Below, one piece after another: positions 45,281-55,547 of a DNA stretch of 64,000 nt. The DNA lies in NCBI RefSeq assembly GCF_008727875.1, contig NZ_VTWS01000007.1, positions 186,001 to 250,000 of the forward strand, written 5' to 3'. This DNA comes from Larkinella humicola. GTDB lineage: Bacteria; Bacteroidota; Bacteroidia; Cytophagales; Spirosomataceae. The position numbers and the translations under genes were made by a program. The notes under the pieces were generated by a model, which was not told where the DNA came from, did not search any database, and saw only the letters and a program-made list of their open reading frames with translations. How positions within the stretch are numbered: the stretch's first letter is position 1; each line of letters begins with the position of its first letter.

Positions 45281-47332
45281 ATGTACAATAAGGAAGAACT
45301 CGATCTGAAACTCTTATCAGAATTAAAAGCGATTGCTGAATCATTCAGTATTCGTGACATTAGTAAATTCAACAAAAAGGAATTGGTTTATAAAATTTTA
45401 GACCAGCAATCCTTACTCCCTGACCCCGTTCCGGCAGCCACTGAAAATGGGAAAAGTGCGGAAGCCACCCCGGCTGCTGTTGCCGAAGCCCCGCGCCGGG
45501 GTCGCCGTCCGCGCCCGGAACCCTCACCGGTAGCCGAGGCTGTTCCCGCTGCTCAGCCCACTCCTGATGCCCCGGAAACGCCGGTTTCGGTTTCGGCTCC
45601 GGAACCTGTTCAGTCTGAAGTAGTAGCGCCAGCGCCGGAAGTCCGGACGGAAGAACCACGCGTTCCGGTGGTGCGCCCCAATCGGGACAATACGATCCGA
45701 AATGGCCGACCCGATGCGGCAGCTACCCGTCCTCAAAACCGGCGTGGTCCGGAACAAACCGGCCCCATTCGCCCCACCCGAAACGAAAACTCCGATTCCC
45801 ATGATCCCCGGCGGGTGCGTCAGCGGATTCGCAAAGACGAGGAAATTGGCGAAGATATTATCCCTGCAGCCCCCTCTGCAGAGAAATCCAGTGAAAAAAA
45901 GGGACTTCCCAACCAGCCCCAGCGCCCGGAGCAACTTCGGAACCGCAAAGGAGAATTGGAACAACCCGCACTGGATCTATCGATTGAAACCGACTCCGAC
46001 GACTTTTATACCGCCCCCGCCGAGACTGAAGGCGAGCCATCAGAGGGAACTGCTCCAAGCCCGGAAACACCGGAAACACCGGTTCAGGCTGATCAACCCG
46101 AAGCAACCAGTCAAACACCCGCACAGCAACCCGAACGCCAGCAGCGTGACGTAGTGCGCCCGGATGAATATACCAACCGCATTCGCCGGCAGTATAATCA
46201 GCATGTGCGGGAATTCGACGGGATCATTGAAAACGAGGGCGTTCTGGAAATCATGTCCGATGGTGGCTATGGCTTCCTGCGCTCAGCCGATTACAATTAT
46301 CTGGCCAGCCCCGACGACATATATGTATCACCGTCACAAATCAAGCTCTTTGGTCTGAAAACCGGGGACACTGTACGTGGCCAGATCCGCCCACCTAAAG
46401 AAGGTGAAAAATATTTCGCCCTGCTGCGTGTTTCATCGGTCAATGGCAAAACGACTGAGGAAATCCGCGACCGGATCCCGTTTGAATACCTGACTCCGCT
46501 TTTTCCGGAAGAAAAACTGAACCTGAGCTACCGTTCCGATCAGTATTCAACCCGGATCGTGGACCTCTTTGCGCCGATTGGGAAAGGCCAGCGGGGGATG
46601 ATCGTGGCCCAGCCTAAAACCGGTAAAACCGTGTTGCTGAAAGACATCGCCAACGCCATCACGAAAAACCACCCGGAAGTTTATCTCATCATTCTGCTCA
46701 TCGACGAACGCCCGGAAGAGGTGACGGACATGGCCCGGAGCGTGAACGCCGAAGTTATTTCATCAACTTTTGACGAACAGGCTGAGCGGCACGTTAAAGT
46801 AGCCTCGATGGTACTGGAAAAAGCGAAACGGATGGTCGAGTGCGGTCATGATGTGGTTATTCTGCTCGATTCGATCACGCGTCTGGCGCGGGCCTACAAC
46901 ACGGTGGTGCCTTCGTCCGGTAAGATTCTGTCGGGTGGTGTCGATGCCAACGCTCTCCACAAACCGAAACGCTTTTTTGGGGCTGCCCGAAACGTTGAAT
47001 TTGGCGGCTCGTTAACCATCATCGCCACGGCGCTGATCGACACCGGTTCGAAGATGGACGAAGTAATTTTTGAAGAATTTAAAGGGACCGGTAACATGGA
47101 ACTCCAGCTCGACCGGAAACTGTCCAACAAACGCGTTTATCCGGCAGTTGACGTTCTGTCGTCCGGTACGCGTCGGGAAGACCTGCTGCTTGACAAAGAA
47201 ACTTTGCAACGCATCTGGATTCTTCGCAAGCACATGGCTGATATGAACGCCATGGAGTCAATGGACTTCCTGCTCGACCGCATGCGCGGAACCCGCAACA
47301 ACGAAGAATTTCTGGTGTCGATGAACCGTTAA
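45281..47332 (+). CDS. rho: Transcription termination factor Rho with long disordered insertion
   Basis: 683 aa, against about 420 for E. coli Rho. The N-terminal helical domain is about 1-45 ([30 protein letters not shown]). Residues about 46-300 are rich in Pro, Glu, Ala and Arg and probably disordered, as usual in Bacteroidota. The cold-shock RNA-binding domain follows (about 315-385, [19 protein letters not shown]). The ATPase core has Walker A AQPKTGKT near 444-451, Walker [17 protein letters not shown] and the Q/R-loop region [20 protein letters not shown]. It is monocistronic, with a terminator behind. Confidence 0.96.
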   Translation: MYNKEELDLKLLSELKAIAESFSIRDISKFNKKELVYKILDQQSLLPDPVPAATENGKSAEATPAAVAEAPRRGRRPRPEPSPVAEAVPAAQPTPDAPETPVSVSAPEPVQSEVVAPAPEVRTEEPRVPVVRPNRDNTIRNGRPDAAATRPQNRRGPEQTGPIRPTRNENSDSHDPRRVRQRIRKDEEIGEDIIPAAPSAEKSSEKKGLPNQPQRPEQLRNRKGELEQPALDLSIETDSDDFYTAPAETEGEPSEGTAPSPETPETPVQADQPEATSQTPAQQPERQQRDVVRPDEYTNRIRRQYNQHVREFDGIIENEGVLEIMSDGGYGFLRSADYNYLASPDDIYVSPSQIKLFGLKTGDTVRGQIRPPKEGEKYFALLRVSSVNGKTTEEIRDRIPFEYLTPLFPEEKLNLSYRSDQYSTRIVDLFAPIGKGQRGMIVAQPKTGKTVLLKDIANAITKNHPEVYLIILLIDERPEEVTDMARSVNAEVISSTFDEQAERHVKVASMVLEKAKRMVECGHDVVILLDSITRLARAYNTVVPSSGKILSGGVDANALHKPKRFFGAARNVEFGGSLTIIATALIDTGSKMDEVIFEEFKGTGNMELQLDRKLSNKRVYPAVDVLSSGTRREDLLLDKETLQRIWILRKHMADMNAMESMDFLLDRMRGTRNNEEFLVSMNR

Positions 47333-47363
47333 CGTTCACCTTCCCTCCGTCTTTTTATTCAGC

Positions 47364-47406
47364 AAAACCGTGTTGCAGCCCGAAAGGATCGCGACACGGT
47401 TTTTTG
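47364..47406 (+). terminator. Intrinsic terminator of rho
   Basis: AAAACCGTGT pairs with ACACGGTTTT, loop about 20 nt, followed by TT. It lies 31 nt after the rho stop. Confidence 0.75.
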
Positions 47407-47510
47407 GTTACCAGACAAACCCACCCTGTTTGGAAAGGCGTTGCGACGGACGGAGTTTATCAAAAAATAATTTCGGGTTTGCATGACTTCACGGCCCTTT
47501 CCGAGTCTCA

Positions 47511-48479
47511 ATGAAGGAATACAAACTTCAAACCCGTCGTTATTTCATGTTCACCAATAAAACTCCCTGGGTTGTGCTGCTCCTTGTCTGGATGGGCGGT
47601 TCAACCTATTGGCACGTCTGCCACATCAAACAATTGTGCGCCGATGATACTACCCCCCATTCCGGTGTTTCTGCCGGCACAAAAACGGCTCCCGCCTTTA
47701 CAGTTCCCGGTTTGCAGATTGCGGATGGAGCAAACGCATCCTTCCAGTCGGCGGGTCATCTGGCCTTTGCCAAATCCGGAGCCGAAGTCAACCCGGCTGG
47801 CGTTCAGTCTTTGCTGGATTCTCTGGCTCTCTATCTGAAAGCGAACCCCGGCAAACGCGTGCAACTGACGGGTTTCTATGATCCGAATGAGCAAAATCCA
47901 TCGACTGACGCCAATCTGGGGCTGGCCCGCGCCAACAGCGTCCGCGCTTATCTGAAAACGCTGGGTGTAGCGGATACGCTCTTCACACTACAAGGCGAAT
48001 CAACAGGCGATCTGGCCTTCACGCCGGCCGGTGATTCGCTCTATGGCGGCATTCGGTTTGCGTTTTTGGAAGAAGTACTGGTGAAAGCACCCAAACCGGC
48101 CGAAGAAAAATTAGCTGACAGTCAGAAGTTTGCATCCATTTTCGAACCCATGGACTTGTACTTCAACACCGGCAAGATCGACTACATCAAAACCGCCGGT
48201 ACCCGTGAATTTCTGGAGAAGACCCGGACCTACCTGAAAGAACATCCGGATCAGAAACTGGTCATTACCGGCCATACCGATAATGTTGGTCCCGATGCGC
48301 TCAATCTGGCCCTGTCCAAGAAGCGGGCCACCGCCGTGAAAATGCAATTGGTGAACGAGGGTATTCCGGCCCGTCAGGTGGAAGTTCAGGGCAAAGGCGA
48401 AATCCAGCCCGTCGGCACCAATGAAACTGAAGACGGTCGCCGGGCCAACCGCCGGGCCTCGATCGTTGTGAAACCCTAA
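47511..48479 (+). CDS. OmpA-family cell-wall-binding protein
   Basis: 322 aa. A cytoplasmic N-terminus and hydrophobic segment (WVVLLLVWMGGSTYW) form an uncleaved anchor or signal; an internal ATG at 47547 (MFTNKTPW) is possible. Residues about 70-190 are a degenerate OmpA-like unit (SLALYLKANPGKRVQLTGFYDP). The C-terminal OmpA domain (about 205-320) has LYFNTGKIDYIKTAG, LVITGHTDNVGPDALNLALSKKRA and RRANRRASI, the peptidoglycan-binding residues. It is followed by two membrane-anchored paralogues on the same strand. Confidence 0.88.
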   Translation: MKEYKLQTRRYFMFTNKTPWVVLLLVWMGGSTYWHVCHIKQLCADDTTPHSGVSAGTKTAPAFTVPGLQIADGANASFQSAGHLAFAKSGAEVNPAGVQSLLDSLALYLKANPGKRVQLTGFYDPNEQNPSTDANLGLARANSVRAYLKTLGVADTLFTLQGESTGDLAFTPAGDSLYGGIRFAFLEEVLVKAPKPAEEKLADSQKFASIFEPMDLYFNTGKIDYIKTAGTREFLEKTRTYLKEHPDQKLVITGHTDNVGPDALNLALSKKRATAVKMQLVNEGIPARQVEVQGKGEIQPVGTNETEDGRRANRRASIVVKP

Positions 48480-48510
48480 TGTCCTCCGCTCCCAAAAACG
48501 CATTACCACT

Positions 48511-48996
48511 ATGTTTGAAATGAATCCCCATCAGTTGCCTGACGCCGTCCTGCAACACTGGATTATGTTACTGGTTTGTGGAACCCTGGGTTTCATCATT
48601 GGCTACATCGGGCGAAAGGTTACGATTCGCCAGCTCGAAAGCCAGCTCAATGCCACCGAAAGCCAGGTGGAAGAGTGCCTGAAATCGAGCCAGGCGCAGC
48701 AGGAAGACATCGTTCTCCAACGCATCTCCTCCCGGGCGAATGAACTGAATTTCACACGGATCGGCCATTCCTCGCTCGCGAAAGCCGATGACCTGAAGGA
48801 AATCAACGGGATTGGTCCGTTTTTCGAGAAAAAACTGCACAGCCTCCGAATCTATACATTTCAGCAGTTGGCCAATTGCACCACGGAAGACACCAACCAG
48901 ATTGCCAATATCATTGAGTTCTTCCCCGACCGCATCGAGCGGGAGGACTGGATCGGTCAGGCAAAAAAGTTACACCGCAAAAAATACGGCGTTTAG
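48511..48996 (+). CDS. Membrane-anchored helix-hairpin-helix protein, paralogue 1
   Basis: 161 aa. One membrane helix (WIMLLVCGTLGFIIGYIGRKV, about 15-35), a short coiled coil (RQLESQLNATESQVEECLK), then a domain from about 75: DDLKEINGIGPFFEKKLHSL, a helix-hairpin-helix with the GIGP turn, and IIEFFPDRIEREDWIGQAKKL. Related soluble domains occur in predicted DNA-binding proteins and beside ribosomal L21-like sequences; here it faces the cytoplasm from the inner membrane. The OmpA gene lies 31 nt upstream and a close paralogue 35 nt downstream. Confidence 0.8.
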   Translation: MFEMNPHQLPDAVLQHWIMLLVCGTLGFIIGYIGRKVTIRQLESQLNATESQVEECLKSSQAQQEDIVLQRISSRANELNFTRIGHSSLAKADDLKEINGIGPFFEKKLHSLRIYTFQQLANCTTEDTNQIANIIEFFPDRIEREDWIGQAKKLHRKKYGV

Positions 48997-49031
48997 AATC
49001 CACCTGTTTGACCTAATAAAGCACTCATACT

Positions 49032-49619
49032 ATGTTCAATTTTGATCCGTTTAGCCGGGGCGTTGCCATTACTGAAATCCTGATCTTGCTGGCCTTTGCC
49101 GCCCTGGTGGGTTATGTCCTCGCCCGGTTGATCACCAACAGCCGCATCAACGAATTACGAGCCGCTCTGGCCGATCAGGAAGCGGCCCTGGATGACTGCC
49201 ATCGCAAGCGGAAAGCGACGGTAGCAATGGCTTCCTCCCCCGCAACCAAAACCGTCGAGTATACAAACACCAAAACAATTGCATCGACAAGCAACATCAG
49301 CGCAACATCCGAAAGCGAAGAAGAAACGGTTTTCCGTAAAATTGCGTCACGCGCTTCGGAATTAAATTTTAGTCGCATTGGCTACGCCACCCTGAATGAC
49401 GCGGACGACCTGAAGGAAATCGTGGGCGTTGGTCCGTTTTTTGAACGGAAACTGCACACACTCGGCATCTTCAGCTTCCGCCAGCTGGCCAACTTTACGA
49501 CCGAAGATGTGGAAAAAGTGAGTGATATTATTGAATTTTTCCCCGACCGCATCGAGCGCGAAGACTGGGTTGGGCAAGCCAAACAACTGTATAAGGATAA
49601 GTACGGGCGGGAGGTATAA
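49032..49619 (+). CDS. Membrane-anchored helix-hairpin-helix protein, paralogue 2
   Basis: 195 aa with the same layout as the preceding gene: membrane helix (ITEILILLAFAALVGYVLARL), helical stalk, a Ser/Thr-rich linker about 30 residues longer, then the conserved domain ADDLKEIVGVGPFFERKLHTL...QLANFTTEDVEKVSDIIEFFPDRIEREDWVGQAK. Roughly 70 C-terminal residues are very similar between the two, pointing to tandem duplication. Function is unknown. A perfect 34-bp inverted repeat follows its stop. Confidence 0.8.
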   Translation: MFNFDPFSRGVAITEILILLAFAALVGYVLARLITNSRINELRAALADQEAALDDCHRKRKATVAMASSPATKTVEYTNTKTIASTSNISATSESEEETVFRKIASRASELNFSRIGYATLNDADDLKEIVGVGPFFERKLHTLGIFSFRQLANFTTEDVEKVSDIIEFFPDRIEREDWVGQAKQLYKDKYGREV

Positions 49620-49636
49620 AGACGGTTTATGATATT

Positions 49637-49716
49637 CGGTTTTCCGTATACGGTTTACGGTGGCTGACGCGTGCATCTGAATGCGTCAGCCACCGTAAAC
49701 CGTATACGGAAAACCG
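49637..49716. repeat. Perfect 34-bp inverted repeat between convergent genes
   Basis: Arms 49637-49670 and 49683-49716 are exact reverse complements with a 12-nt loop. The arms contain repeated words (CGTATACGG, GTTTACGGT) and end inward with GGCTGACGC. It lies between the stop of paralogue 2 (49619) and the stop of htpG (49727) and could terminate both transcripts, though it lacks U-runs. Confidence 0.9.
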
Positions 49717-49726
49717 TAAAACCATT

Positions 49727-51556
49727 TTACAACGTCTCGACCGTCCGGCGGATGAACGCGGTCAGGTCAGAGCCGGAAAGCATGCCCTGTGCCAGTTTGG
49801 CCAGATCCAGACTTTGTTTGACCAGTACCTTTTGCTCCTCCGTATCGCTTAATTTCAAAATGCGGTCGGCCAATGGGTGGTTGGCGTTCACGGCAATGTT
49901 ATAACTGTCCGGCATCGCACCGAACATGCCGCGCTCCCCACTCAACGCAGACATATCTTTCATCCGACGGAAAAACTCAGGCAGGGTAATGATCACCGGC
50001 AATTCGTCCGTCGGCATTGCTTCGACGGAAACCGTGCCGGTTTTTGAATCCAACGCTTCCTCGAACAACGTTTTCAGTTTCGTTCTGTCGTCTTCCGACA
50101 GCACACTTTCGTTGTTGATTCCCTTGTCGATCAGCTTATCGAAGGTATCAGCATCGACGCGTTTCAGACTGGTTTTTTCGAGTTTGTATTCCAGTTGGTT
50201 GATGAAGTGGCTGTCGATCACCGTGTCGAACAGCAAAACCTCGTACCCGCGTTTCCGGGCCGATTCGATGAAACCGTCCTGTTTTTGCAGATCGTTCGTA
50301 TACAACCAGACAACCGAGCCGTTTTTATCCGTCTGGTTTTCTTTAACGGCCGCGCTGAACTCCTCAAACGTGAAGTATTTCCCGTCTACGTTTTTCACCA
50401 GACAGAAGTCTTTGGCTTTTTCGTAGAACTTCTCGTCGCTGATGATACCGTATTTGACAAACAGACCGATGTCATCGAATTTCTGTTCAAAACCGGCGCG
50501 GTCGTTGCGGAACAGTTCTCCTAGTTTATCAGCGACTTTACGCGTGATGTACCCATTGATTTTCTTGACATTGCTGTCGGCTTGCAGAAAACTCCGAGAC
50601 ACGTTGAGCGGAATATCCGGCGAGTCGATCACGCCGTGCAGCATCATCAGGAAGTCCGGTACAATGTCTTTGACCTCGTCGGTGATGAACACCTGGCGGC
50701 TGTACAATTGAATTTTTTCGCGCCGGATCTGAAAATCGTTTTTAACCCTTGGGAAATAGAGCACACCCGTCAGGTTAAACGGATAATCGACATTCAGATG
50801 AATCCAGAACAGGGGCTCTTCCGACATTGGATAGAGTTCCTTGTAAAAATTCAGGTAATCTTCGTCGGTCAGATCGGAAGGCGACTTGGTCCAGATCGGG
50901 GCCGTATTGTTGATGATAGCACCATCAAACTCGATGTCGATGGGCAGAAAACGGCCGTATTTCTCCAGAATCGACCGAAGGCGGTCTTTATCGAGAAACT
51001 CTTCCGAATCAGCGGCAATGTGCAAAATGATGTCCGTTCCGTGTTCCGCGCGCTCGGCTTCCGTAATTTCAAACTCGGTCGAACCATCACAAATCCAGCG
51101 GGCTGCTTCTGAGCCTTCCCGATACGATTTGGTGATAATTTCTACATGATCCGAAACCATGAAGGCCGAATAGAAACCCAGGCCAAAATGACCGATAATG
51201 GCGCCTTTTTCATCCAGCTTGTCTTTGTACTTTTCCAGAAATTCCGACGCACCGGAAAACGCGATCTGGTTGATGTACTTCTTGATTTCTTCCGCCGTCA
51301 TCCCGATGCCCCGGTCGCTGACGGTAATGGTTTTGGCTTCTTCGTCGAGGGTGACGGTCACTTTCAAATCGCCCAGCTCACCGTTGAATTCGCCGAATCC
51401 AGCCAGTTTTTTCAGTTTCTGTGATGCATCGACGGCATTTGAAACCAGTTCCCGTAAAAAAATCTCGTGATCGGAATAGAGAAATTTTTTGATGATCGGA
51501 AAGATGTTTTCCGTATGAATCGAAATTTGACCTTTTTCCTGAATGGTCGAGCTCAT
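49727..51556 (-). CDS. htpG: Hsp90-family chaperone HtpG
   Basis: 609 aa. The N-terminal ATPase is clear: KGQISIHTENIFPIIKKFLYSDHEIFLRELVSNAVDAS with catalytic Glu and the nucleotide-binding Asn/Asp, DRGIGMT, and GHFGLGFYSAFMV. The middle domain includes GVLYFPRVKNDFQIRREKIQLYSRQVFITD; the C-terminal dimerisation domain is present. It folds or stabilises client proteins in the cytoplasm, especially in stress. The length is near normal for HtpG. It is divergent from the rhodanese gene. Confidence 0.97.
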   Translation of the reverse strand: MSSTIQEKGQISIHTENIFPIIKKFLYSDHEIFLRELVSNAVDASQKLKKLAGFGEFNGELGDLKVTVTLDEEAKTITVSDRGIGMTAEEIKKYINQIAFSGASEFLEKYKDKLDEKGAIIGHFGLGFYSAFMVSDHVEIITKSYREGSEAARWICDGSTEFEITEAERAEHGTDIILHIAADSEEFLDKDRLRSILEKYGRFLPIDIEFDGAIINNTAPIWTKSPSDLTDEDYLNFYKELYPMSEEPLFWIHLNVDYPFNLTGVLYFPRVKNDFQIRREKIQLYSRQVFITDEVKDIVPDFLMMLHGVIDSPDIPLNVSRSFLQADSNVKKINGYITRKVADKLGELFRNDRAGFEQKFDDIGLFVKYGIISDEKFYEKAKDFCLVKNVDGKYFTFEEFSAAVKENQTDKNGSVVWLYTNDLQKQDGFIESARKRGYEVLLFDTVIDSHFINQLEYKLEKTSLKRVDADTFDKLIDKGINNESVLSEDDRTKLKTLFEEALDSKTGTVSVEAMPTDELPVIITLPEFFRRMKDMSALSGERGMFGAMPDSYNIAVNANHPLADRILKLSDTEEQKVLVKQSLDLAKLAQGMLSGSDLTAFIRRTVETL

Positions 51557-51741
51557 GACAATAAAAATTAGAGTATGATTGACGCAATAAACTGATGCCC
51601 AGACGGCACCAACAACTGTTCCAGAGCGTCAAAATGTGACAAGTTGGCAGTAAAAAGCCGACGGAAAATAAAAGATCGCGGATCCTCCACTATTTTCCGG
51701 ACTGAGAAAACACCCTTTCCTATTTTCGTGTTTCGTATGCA

Positions 51742-52092
51742 ATGACACCGATTGAACCACCCATCTACACCGCCCTATCGCCTGTGAACCCAAAAACATA
51801 TACCGACATCACAACGGAAGAAATGGAGTCACTGGTGATGGAACCGGAAACCGTCATTGTCGACGTGCGCGACGAATGGGAATTTGAAGAATTTAACATC
51901 GGTGGCCTGAACATTCCACTAGCCGAAATCCGCAGCAAACGGCATTATCTTTTGCCGTATGACAACGTGATTGTGGTCTGCACCAATGGCGTCCGAAGCC
52001 GGGTGGCGGTGAAGGATTTCTGCCGCCATCCCGAAATGGAAGAAAAACAGTTGTATCACCTCAAAGGTGGTATTCTGGGGGCTGAAGAGTAA
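51742..52092 (+). CDS. Rhodanese-like domain protein
   Basis: 116 aa, a single rhodanese domain: ITTEEMESLV, VIVDVRDEWEFEEFNIGGLNIPLAEI, then the active-site loop VVCTNGVRSRVAVKDF with the persulfide-forming Cys. It probably moves sulfur or acts as a redox sensor in the cytoplasm. The ATG lies very close to a TATTTTCG tract that may be the -7 element, so the leader may be very short. It converges with dapF, 4 nt between stops. Confidence 0.92.
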   Translation: MTPIEPPIYTALSPVNPKTYTDITTEEMESLVMEPETVIVDVRDEWEFEEFNIGGLNIPLAEIRSKRHYLLPYDNVIVVCTNGVRSRVAVKDFCRHPEMEEKQLYHLKGGILGAEE

Positions 52093-52096
52093 ACGT

Positions 52097-52870
52097 TTAA
52101 ACCGCTATCGAACCGGTGAATACCCGAATCGCAGGACCGATCAAATACAGATCGCTAAAACCGCCGTCGGCCCTGGCAATGAAAGATACCCGCAAAGTAC
52201 CGCCCAGCGTCTGAATCGAAACCGGGCTGCTCATGCCCAGTTGCCGGTGCGCGACCAAAGCCGAAGCCGTTACGCCCGTACCGCAGGAATACGTTTCATC
52301 CTCAACACCCCGCTCGTAGGTCCTGACAAACAAGGCATTTGCGCCGGTGGGCTGCATAAAATTGGCATTGGTTCCGCCGGGGGCAAACCGGCTGTCGTAA
52401 CGAACCGGCCGACCTTCCGCAACAACATCCATCGATTCGACGTCTTCTACCACTTTCACGTAATGCGGAGAACCGGTATTTAGAAAAGCGTAATCCGCGT
52501 GCTGTTCGATACCGGCAATCTCATTCATTTTGAGCGAAACTTCCGCGTCGTTCACCGATGCCTGGTGTTCGCCATCAACGGCCAGAAAGCGGGTTTCTGT
52601 TTCAAACAAGCCTAAATCGTGCGCAAACCGAACGATGCAGCGTCCGCCATTGCCACACATGCTGCCTTCGGCACCATCCGCGTTGAAATACACCATCTGA
52701 AAGTCATACTCCGGGTGATTACGGAGCAAAATCAGGCCGTCGGCACCAATTCCGAACCGACGGTGACAAAGCCGGGCAATGCGTTCCTGCGAAACCGGGA
52801 AGGTTTCGGCGCGGTCATCGATCAGAATGAAATCGTTGCCGGTTCCCTGGTATTTGAAGAAATCGATCAT
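52097..52870 (-). CDS. dapF: Diaminopimelate epimerase
   Basis: 257 aa. The two catalytic Cys are in MCGNGGRCIVRFA and SCGTGVTASALVA; FFKYQGTGNDFILID is the usual N-terminus. It converts LL- to meso-diaminopimelate for lysine and peptidoglycan synthesis. The upstream space to rplS holds an AT-rich inverted repeat (52877-52955) and the rplS terminator. Confidence 0.96.
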   Translation of the reverse strand: MIDFFKYQGTGNDFILIDDRAETFPVSQERIARLCHRRFGIGADGLILLRNHPEYDFQMVYFNADGAEGSMCGNGGRCIVRFAHDLGLFETETRFLAVDGEHQASVNDAEVSLKMNEIAGIEQHADYAFLNTGSPHYVKVVEDVESMDVVAEGRPVRYDSRFAPGGTNANFMQPTGANALFVRTYERGVEDETYSCGTGVTASALVAHRQLGMSSPVSIQTLGGTLRVSFIARADGGFSDLYLIGPAIRVFTGSIAV

Positions 52871-52876
52871 TTTATG

Positions 52877-52955
52877 AGTTAAGAGTTAAGAGTTAAAAAT
52901 TAAGAGTTGGCTGACGCATACAGAACTCTTAACTCTTAACTCTTAATTCTTAATT
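52877..52955. repeat. AT-rich inverted repeat of GAGTTAA words
   Basis: The left arm (52877-52908) repeats GAGTTAA; the right arm (from 52924) repeats AACTCTTA. About 28 of 32 positions pair. The 15-nt loop reads GGCTGACGCATACAG, starting with the same GGCTGACGC as the inner arm of the perfect repeat at 49637-49716. It lies between dapF and rplS, upstream of the dapF start. Confidence 0.8.
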
Positions 52956-52984
52956 AATCATTCTTAACTCTTTTTTGGGGATAC

Positions 52985-53010
52985 AAAAAAAGCCGTCCGG
53001 ACAGACAGCT
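52985..53010 (-). terminator. Intrinsic terminator of rplS
   Basis: On the minus strand AGCTGTC pairs with GACGGCT (one G-U pair) around a 6-nt loop, followed by TTTTTT. It lies 25 nt past the rplS stop. Confidence 0.75.
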
Positions 53011-53034
53011 TTCTTACTGATACGATGGAAAGTA

Positions 53035-53412
53035 CTACGCCTGTGGCTGTTTTACTTTTACCTTGCGTTCCTTAATCCGTGCTGCTTTACCCTGACGACC
53101 ACGCAGATAGAACAAACGTGCCCGACGAACGCGGCCCAGACGAACCAATTCAACTTTGTCGATATTCGGCGACAGAATCGGGAAAATCCGCTCAACACCG
53201 ATACCATTTGAGATCTTGCGTACTGTAAACGTTTCTCCGTTGGTGTTCGGATTCCGGCGCTGGATTACCGTTCCCGAGTAAACCTGAATCCGCTCTTTGT
53301 TTCCTTCACGGATCTTAACATGTACATTGACTGTGTCGCCTGAATGGAAGTCCGGAAAATTGTTCCGCCGACCAGCATTTTCAGCTTCGACCAGTTTAAT
53401 TAATTCACTCAT
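53035..53412 (-). CDS. rplS: 50S ribosomal protein L19
   Basis: 125 aa from the ATG at 53412 ([22 protein letters not shown]), the family's normal start; upstream in-frame codons belong to the leader and promoter. [29 protein letters not shown], the [17 protein letters not shown] block and [23 protein letters not shown] are standard L19. It sits at the interface between the ribosomal subunits. It is the only gene before its terminator, so it appears as a single-gene transcript here. Confidence 0.97.
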   Translation of the reverse strand: MSELIKLVEAENAGRRNNFPDFHSGDTVNVHVKIREGNKERIQVYSGTVIQRRNPNTNGETFTVRKISNGIGVERIFPILSPNIDKVELVRLGRVRRARLFYLRGRQGKAARIKERKVKVKQPQA

Positions 53413-53455
53413 GACCGTAGATATCTTCGGGGGTATGAAATTTCCTAATAAGCCG

Positions 53456-53486
53456 CAAATATAACCAAAAGATTCCGTTTTATAAA
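53456..53486 (-). promoter_or_regulatory. Promoter of rplS
   Basis: On the minus strand TATATTTG (complement of 53456-53463) fits TAnnTTTG, and TTTA (complement of 53483-53486) sits exactly 19 nt upstream as the -33. The ATG follows about 44 nt after the -7. Confidence 0.65.
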
Positions 53487-53597
53487 TAGTTGTCCTCAAA
53501 ATAAATTGATTGACCCGCGAACCGTTGAAAGTTAACGGGTTTTTAGCTAATTCGCCATCGAAGACCCAAACCAGCTCGTCCCATTTGATCCATCCTG

Positions 53598-55097
53598 ATG
53601 AAGATTCTGACCGTTGAACAAACCCGAACCCTCGATCAATATACCATCGAACATGAACCCATTGCGCCCATCAACCTCATGGAACGGGCGGCACAGGCGT
53701 TTACCGACTGGTATACAGCCCGGTTTGACAAAAGCCGCCCCGTTCGGGTTTTCTGCGGATTGGGCAACAACGGCGGTGACGGGTTGGCGATTGCGCGTTT
53801 GCTAACCCAGTTGGAATATTCCGTGCAGACGTACGTGGTCCGCTACGCTCCCCGCGAATCCGATGACTTCATGCACAACCACCGGCGGCTGAAGCTCATT
53901 TCTTCCATCAATTACATTGAAAATGAACGCGATATTCCGGTGATCCGAAACCGGGAAGTGGTGATCGACGCCATTCTGGGCTCGGGGCTCTCCCGAACTA
54001 CCGAGGGCATTGTTCAGGCGGTGATCGACGCCATCAACCACAGTCCGGCCACGGTGGTTGCGGTCGATATCGCCAGCGGTCTCTTTACCGACACGGCCAA
54101 CGGCCCCAATTCCACGATTATTCAGCCGGATTATACCGTCGCCTTTCACCTGCCGAAACTGGCTTTTCTGCAACCGACCCTGGGGCTTTACGTGGGCGAA
54201 TGGCATTGGGTCGATATTGGGCTGAGCCGGGTCTTTATCGAACGAACGCCGACGACGTATTTTTACACCACCGAACAGGAAGCCCGCCATTTGCTACGCC
54301 CACGAAACCGGTTTTCACACAAAGGGTCGTTCGGGCATGCCCTGCTGCTGGTCGGTAGTTACGGAAAAATTGGGGCTGGTGTTCTCTCGGCTAGAGCGTG
54401 TTTGCGGTCGGGGGTTGGGCTGCTGACCGTACAAATGCCCCGCTGTGGCTATGAAATACTCCAAACCACGGTCCCGGAAGCCATGTGCCTGCCCGATGGC
54501 CATTTGCACATCCTGTCTGGACAGTCGGAACTGGAAGCCCCCGAGCTAAGCAGCTACTCCGCCATCGGTGTTGGCCCCGGCATTGGCACCGCCCCCGAAA
54601 CGCTGGCGATGTTGCGCAAACTGCTGTCGGAAGCCAAAAAACCGATGGTGATCGACGCCGATGCGCTTAACTTAATTGCCCGGAATCGCGATCTGATCGA
54701 TAAGATCCCGAAGAACAGCATTTTAACACCGCACCCCAAAGAATTTGAGCGCCTGACGCGACGCTGGTCGAGTGATTATGATAAGTTGGGCATCCTGCGG
54801 GATTTTGCCCAGCGCAACCAGTTTGTCGTCGTTTTGAAAGGTGCTCATACGGCGATTGCAACACCGGACGGTACTACCCATTTTAACTCGACCGGCAATC
54901 CGGGGATGAGTACCGGCGGAACCGGCGACGTTCTGACGGGCATTCTGACGGCTTTGATTGCCCAGGGTTATGACCCGGTGGAAGCGGCTGTGCTGGGTGT
55001 TTTTGAACACGGGCGGGCGGGCGACCGGGCCGCCGAACATCATGGTCCGATTGGCCTGACGGCTTCCGACATCATCGAAGCCCTGCGTTGGGATTAA
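53598..55097 (+). CDS. nnr: Bifunctional NAD(P)H-hydrate epimerase / ADP-dependent dehydratase
   Basis: 499 aa. The N-terminal YjeF_N epimerase (1 to about 215) has [31 protein letters not shown] and [13 protein letters not shown]. The C-terminal ribokinase-like dehydratase (about 230-499) has [45 protein letters not shown] and [24 protein letters not shown]. It repairs NADH and NADPH that have become hydrated. It is divergent from rplS. A 450-nt gap follows before the next small gene. Confidence 0.96.
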   Translation: MKILTVEQTRTLDQYTIEHEPIAPINLMERAAQAFTDWYTARFDKSRPVRVFCGLGNNGGDGLAIARLLTQLEYSVQTYVVRYAPRESDDFMHNHRRLKLISSINYIENERDIPVIRNREVVIDAILGSGLSRTTEGIVQAVIDAINHSPATVVAVDIASGLFTDTANGPNSTIIQPDYTVAFHLPKLAFLQPTLGLYVGEWHWVDIGLSRVFIERTPTTYFYTTEQEARHLLRPRNRFSHKGSFGHALLLVGSYGKIGAGVLSARACLRSGVGLLTVQMPRCGYEILQTTVPEAMCLPDGHLHILSGQSELEAPELSSYSAIGVGPGIGTAPETLAMLRKLLSEAKKPMVIDADALNLIARNRDLIDKIPKNSILTPHPKEFERLTRRWSSDYDKLGILRDFAQRNQFVVVLKGAHTAIATPDGTTHFNSTGNPGMSTGGTGDVLTGILTALIAQGYDPVEAAVLGVFEHGRAGDRAAEHHGPIGLTASDIIEALRWD

Positions 55098-55547
55098 TGC
55101 CAATGCGGGGCGTTTCAGGCGATCGTTCGGTCGTAATAATACCCGCCTTTAAAAAAGATTTCTTCTTCTCCATCTATTTTCTTACAACCATCGTAGATAC
55201 AAGCGGGTCTAACGCTGTGTAATACGTTCCCAACCGGTGTAGAAAAAAGTCCACAACTACTCGTTTTTTCGCGGTTCACAGGAAGGTCAGAATTGCTTTT
55301 TAGAACTTTTTAATCGGATAACCGTCTGTAAATCAGGCGGCATTTTCTATTAATCAGTCAGACCCAAAAAACGGTTCTCACTGGAATAGTATTTGATTAA
55401 ATGGTAGGTAATTAAGCCGATTTGAAAGGCGAAAACTACCTGTTTTGAAAATCGCGTAGTTGTACGCATTCCAAAATCGCCCGGATTGCCGAATTTTGTA
55501 GCCTATATCCAGCATATCCTATATCAACACCATAATTGAACGTTACC
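55098..55547. other. Intergenic region without recognisable gene
   Basis: 450 nt of AT-richer sequence. A possible -7-like tract (GAATTTTG) lies near 55493-55500, about 50 nt before the small gene at 55548, with no convincing -33. No tRNA, riboswitch-like pairing or strong terminator stands out. Confidence 0.4.
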
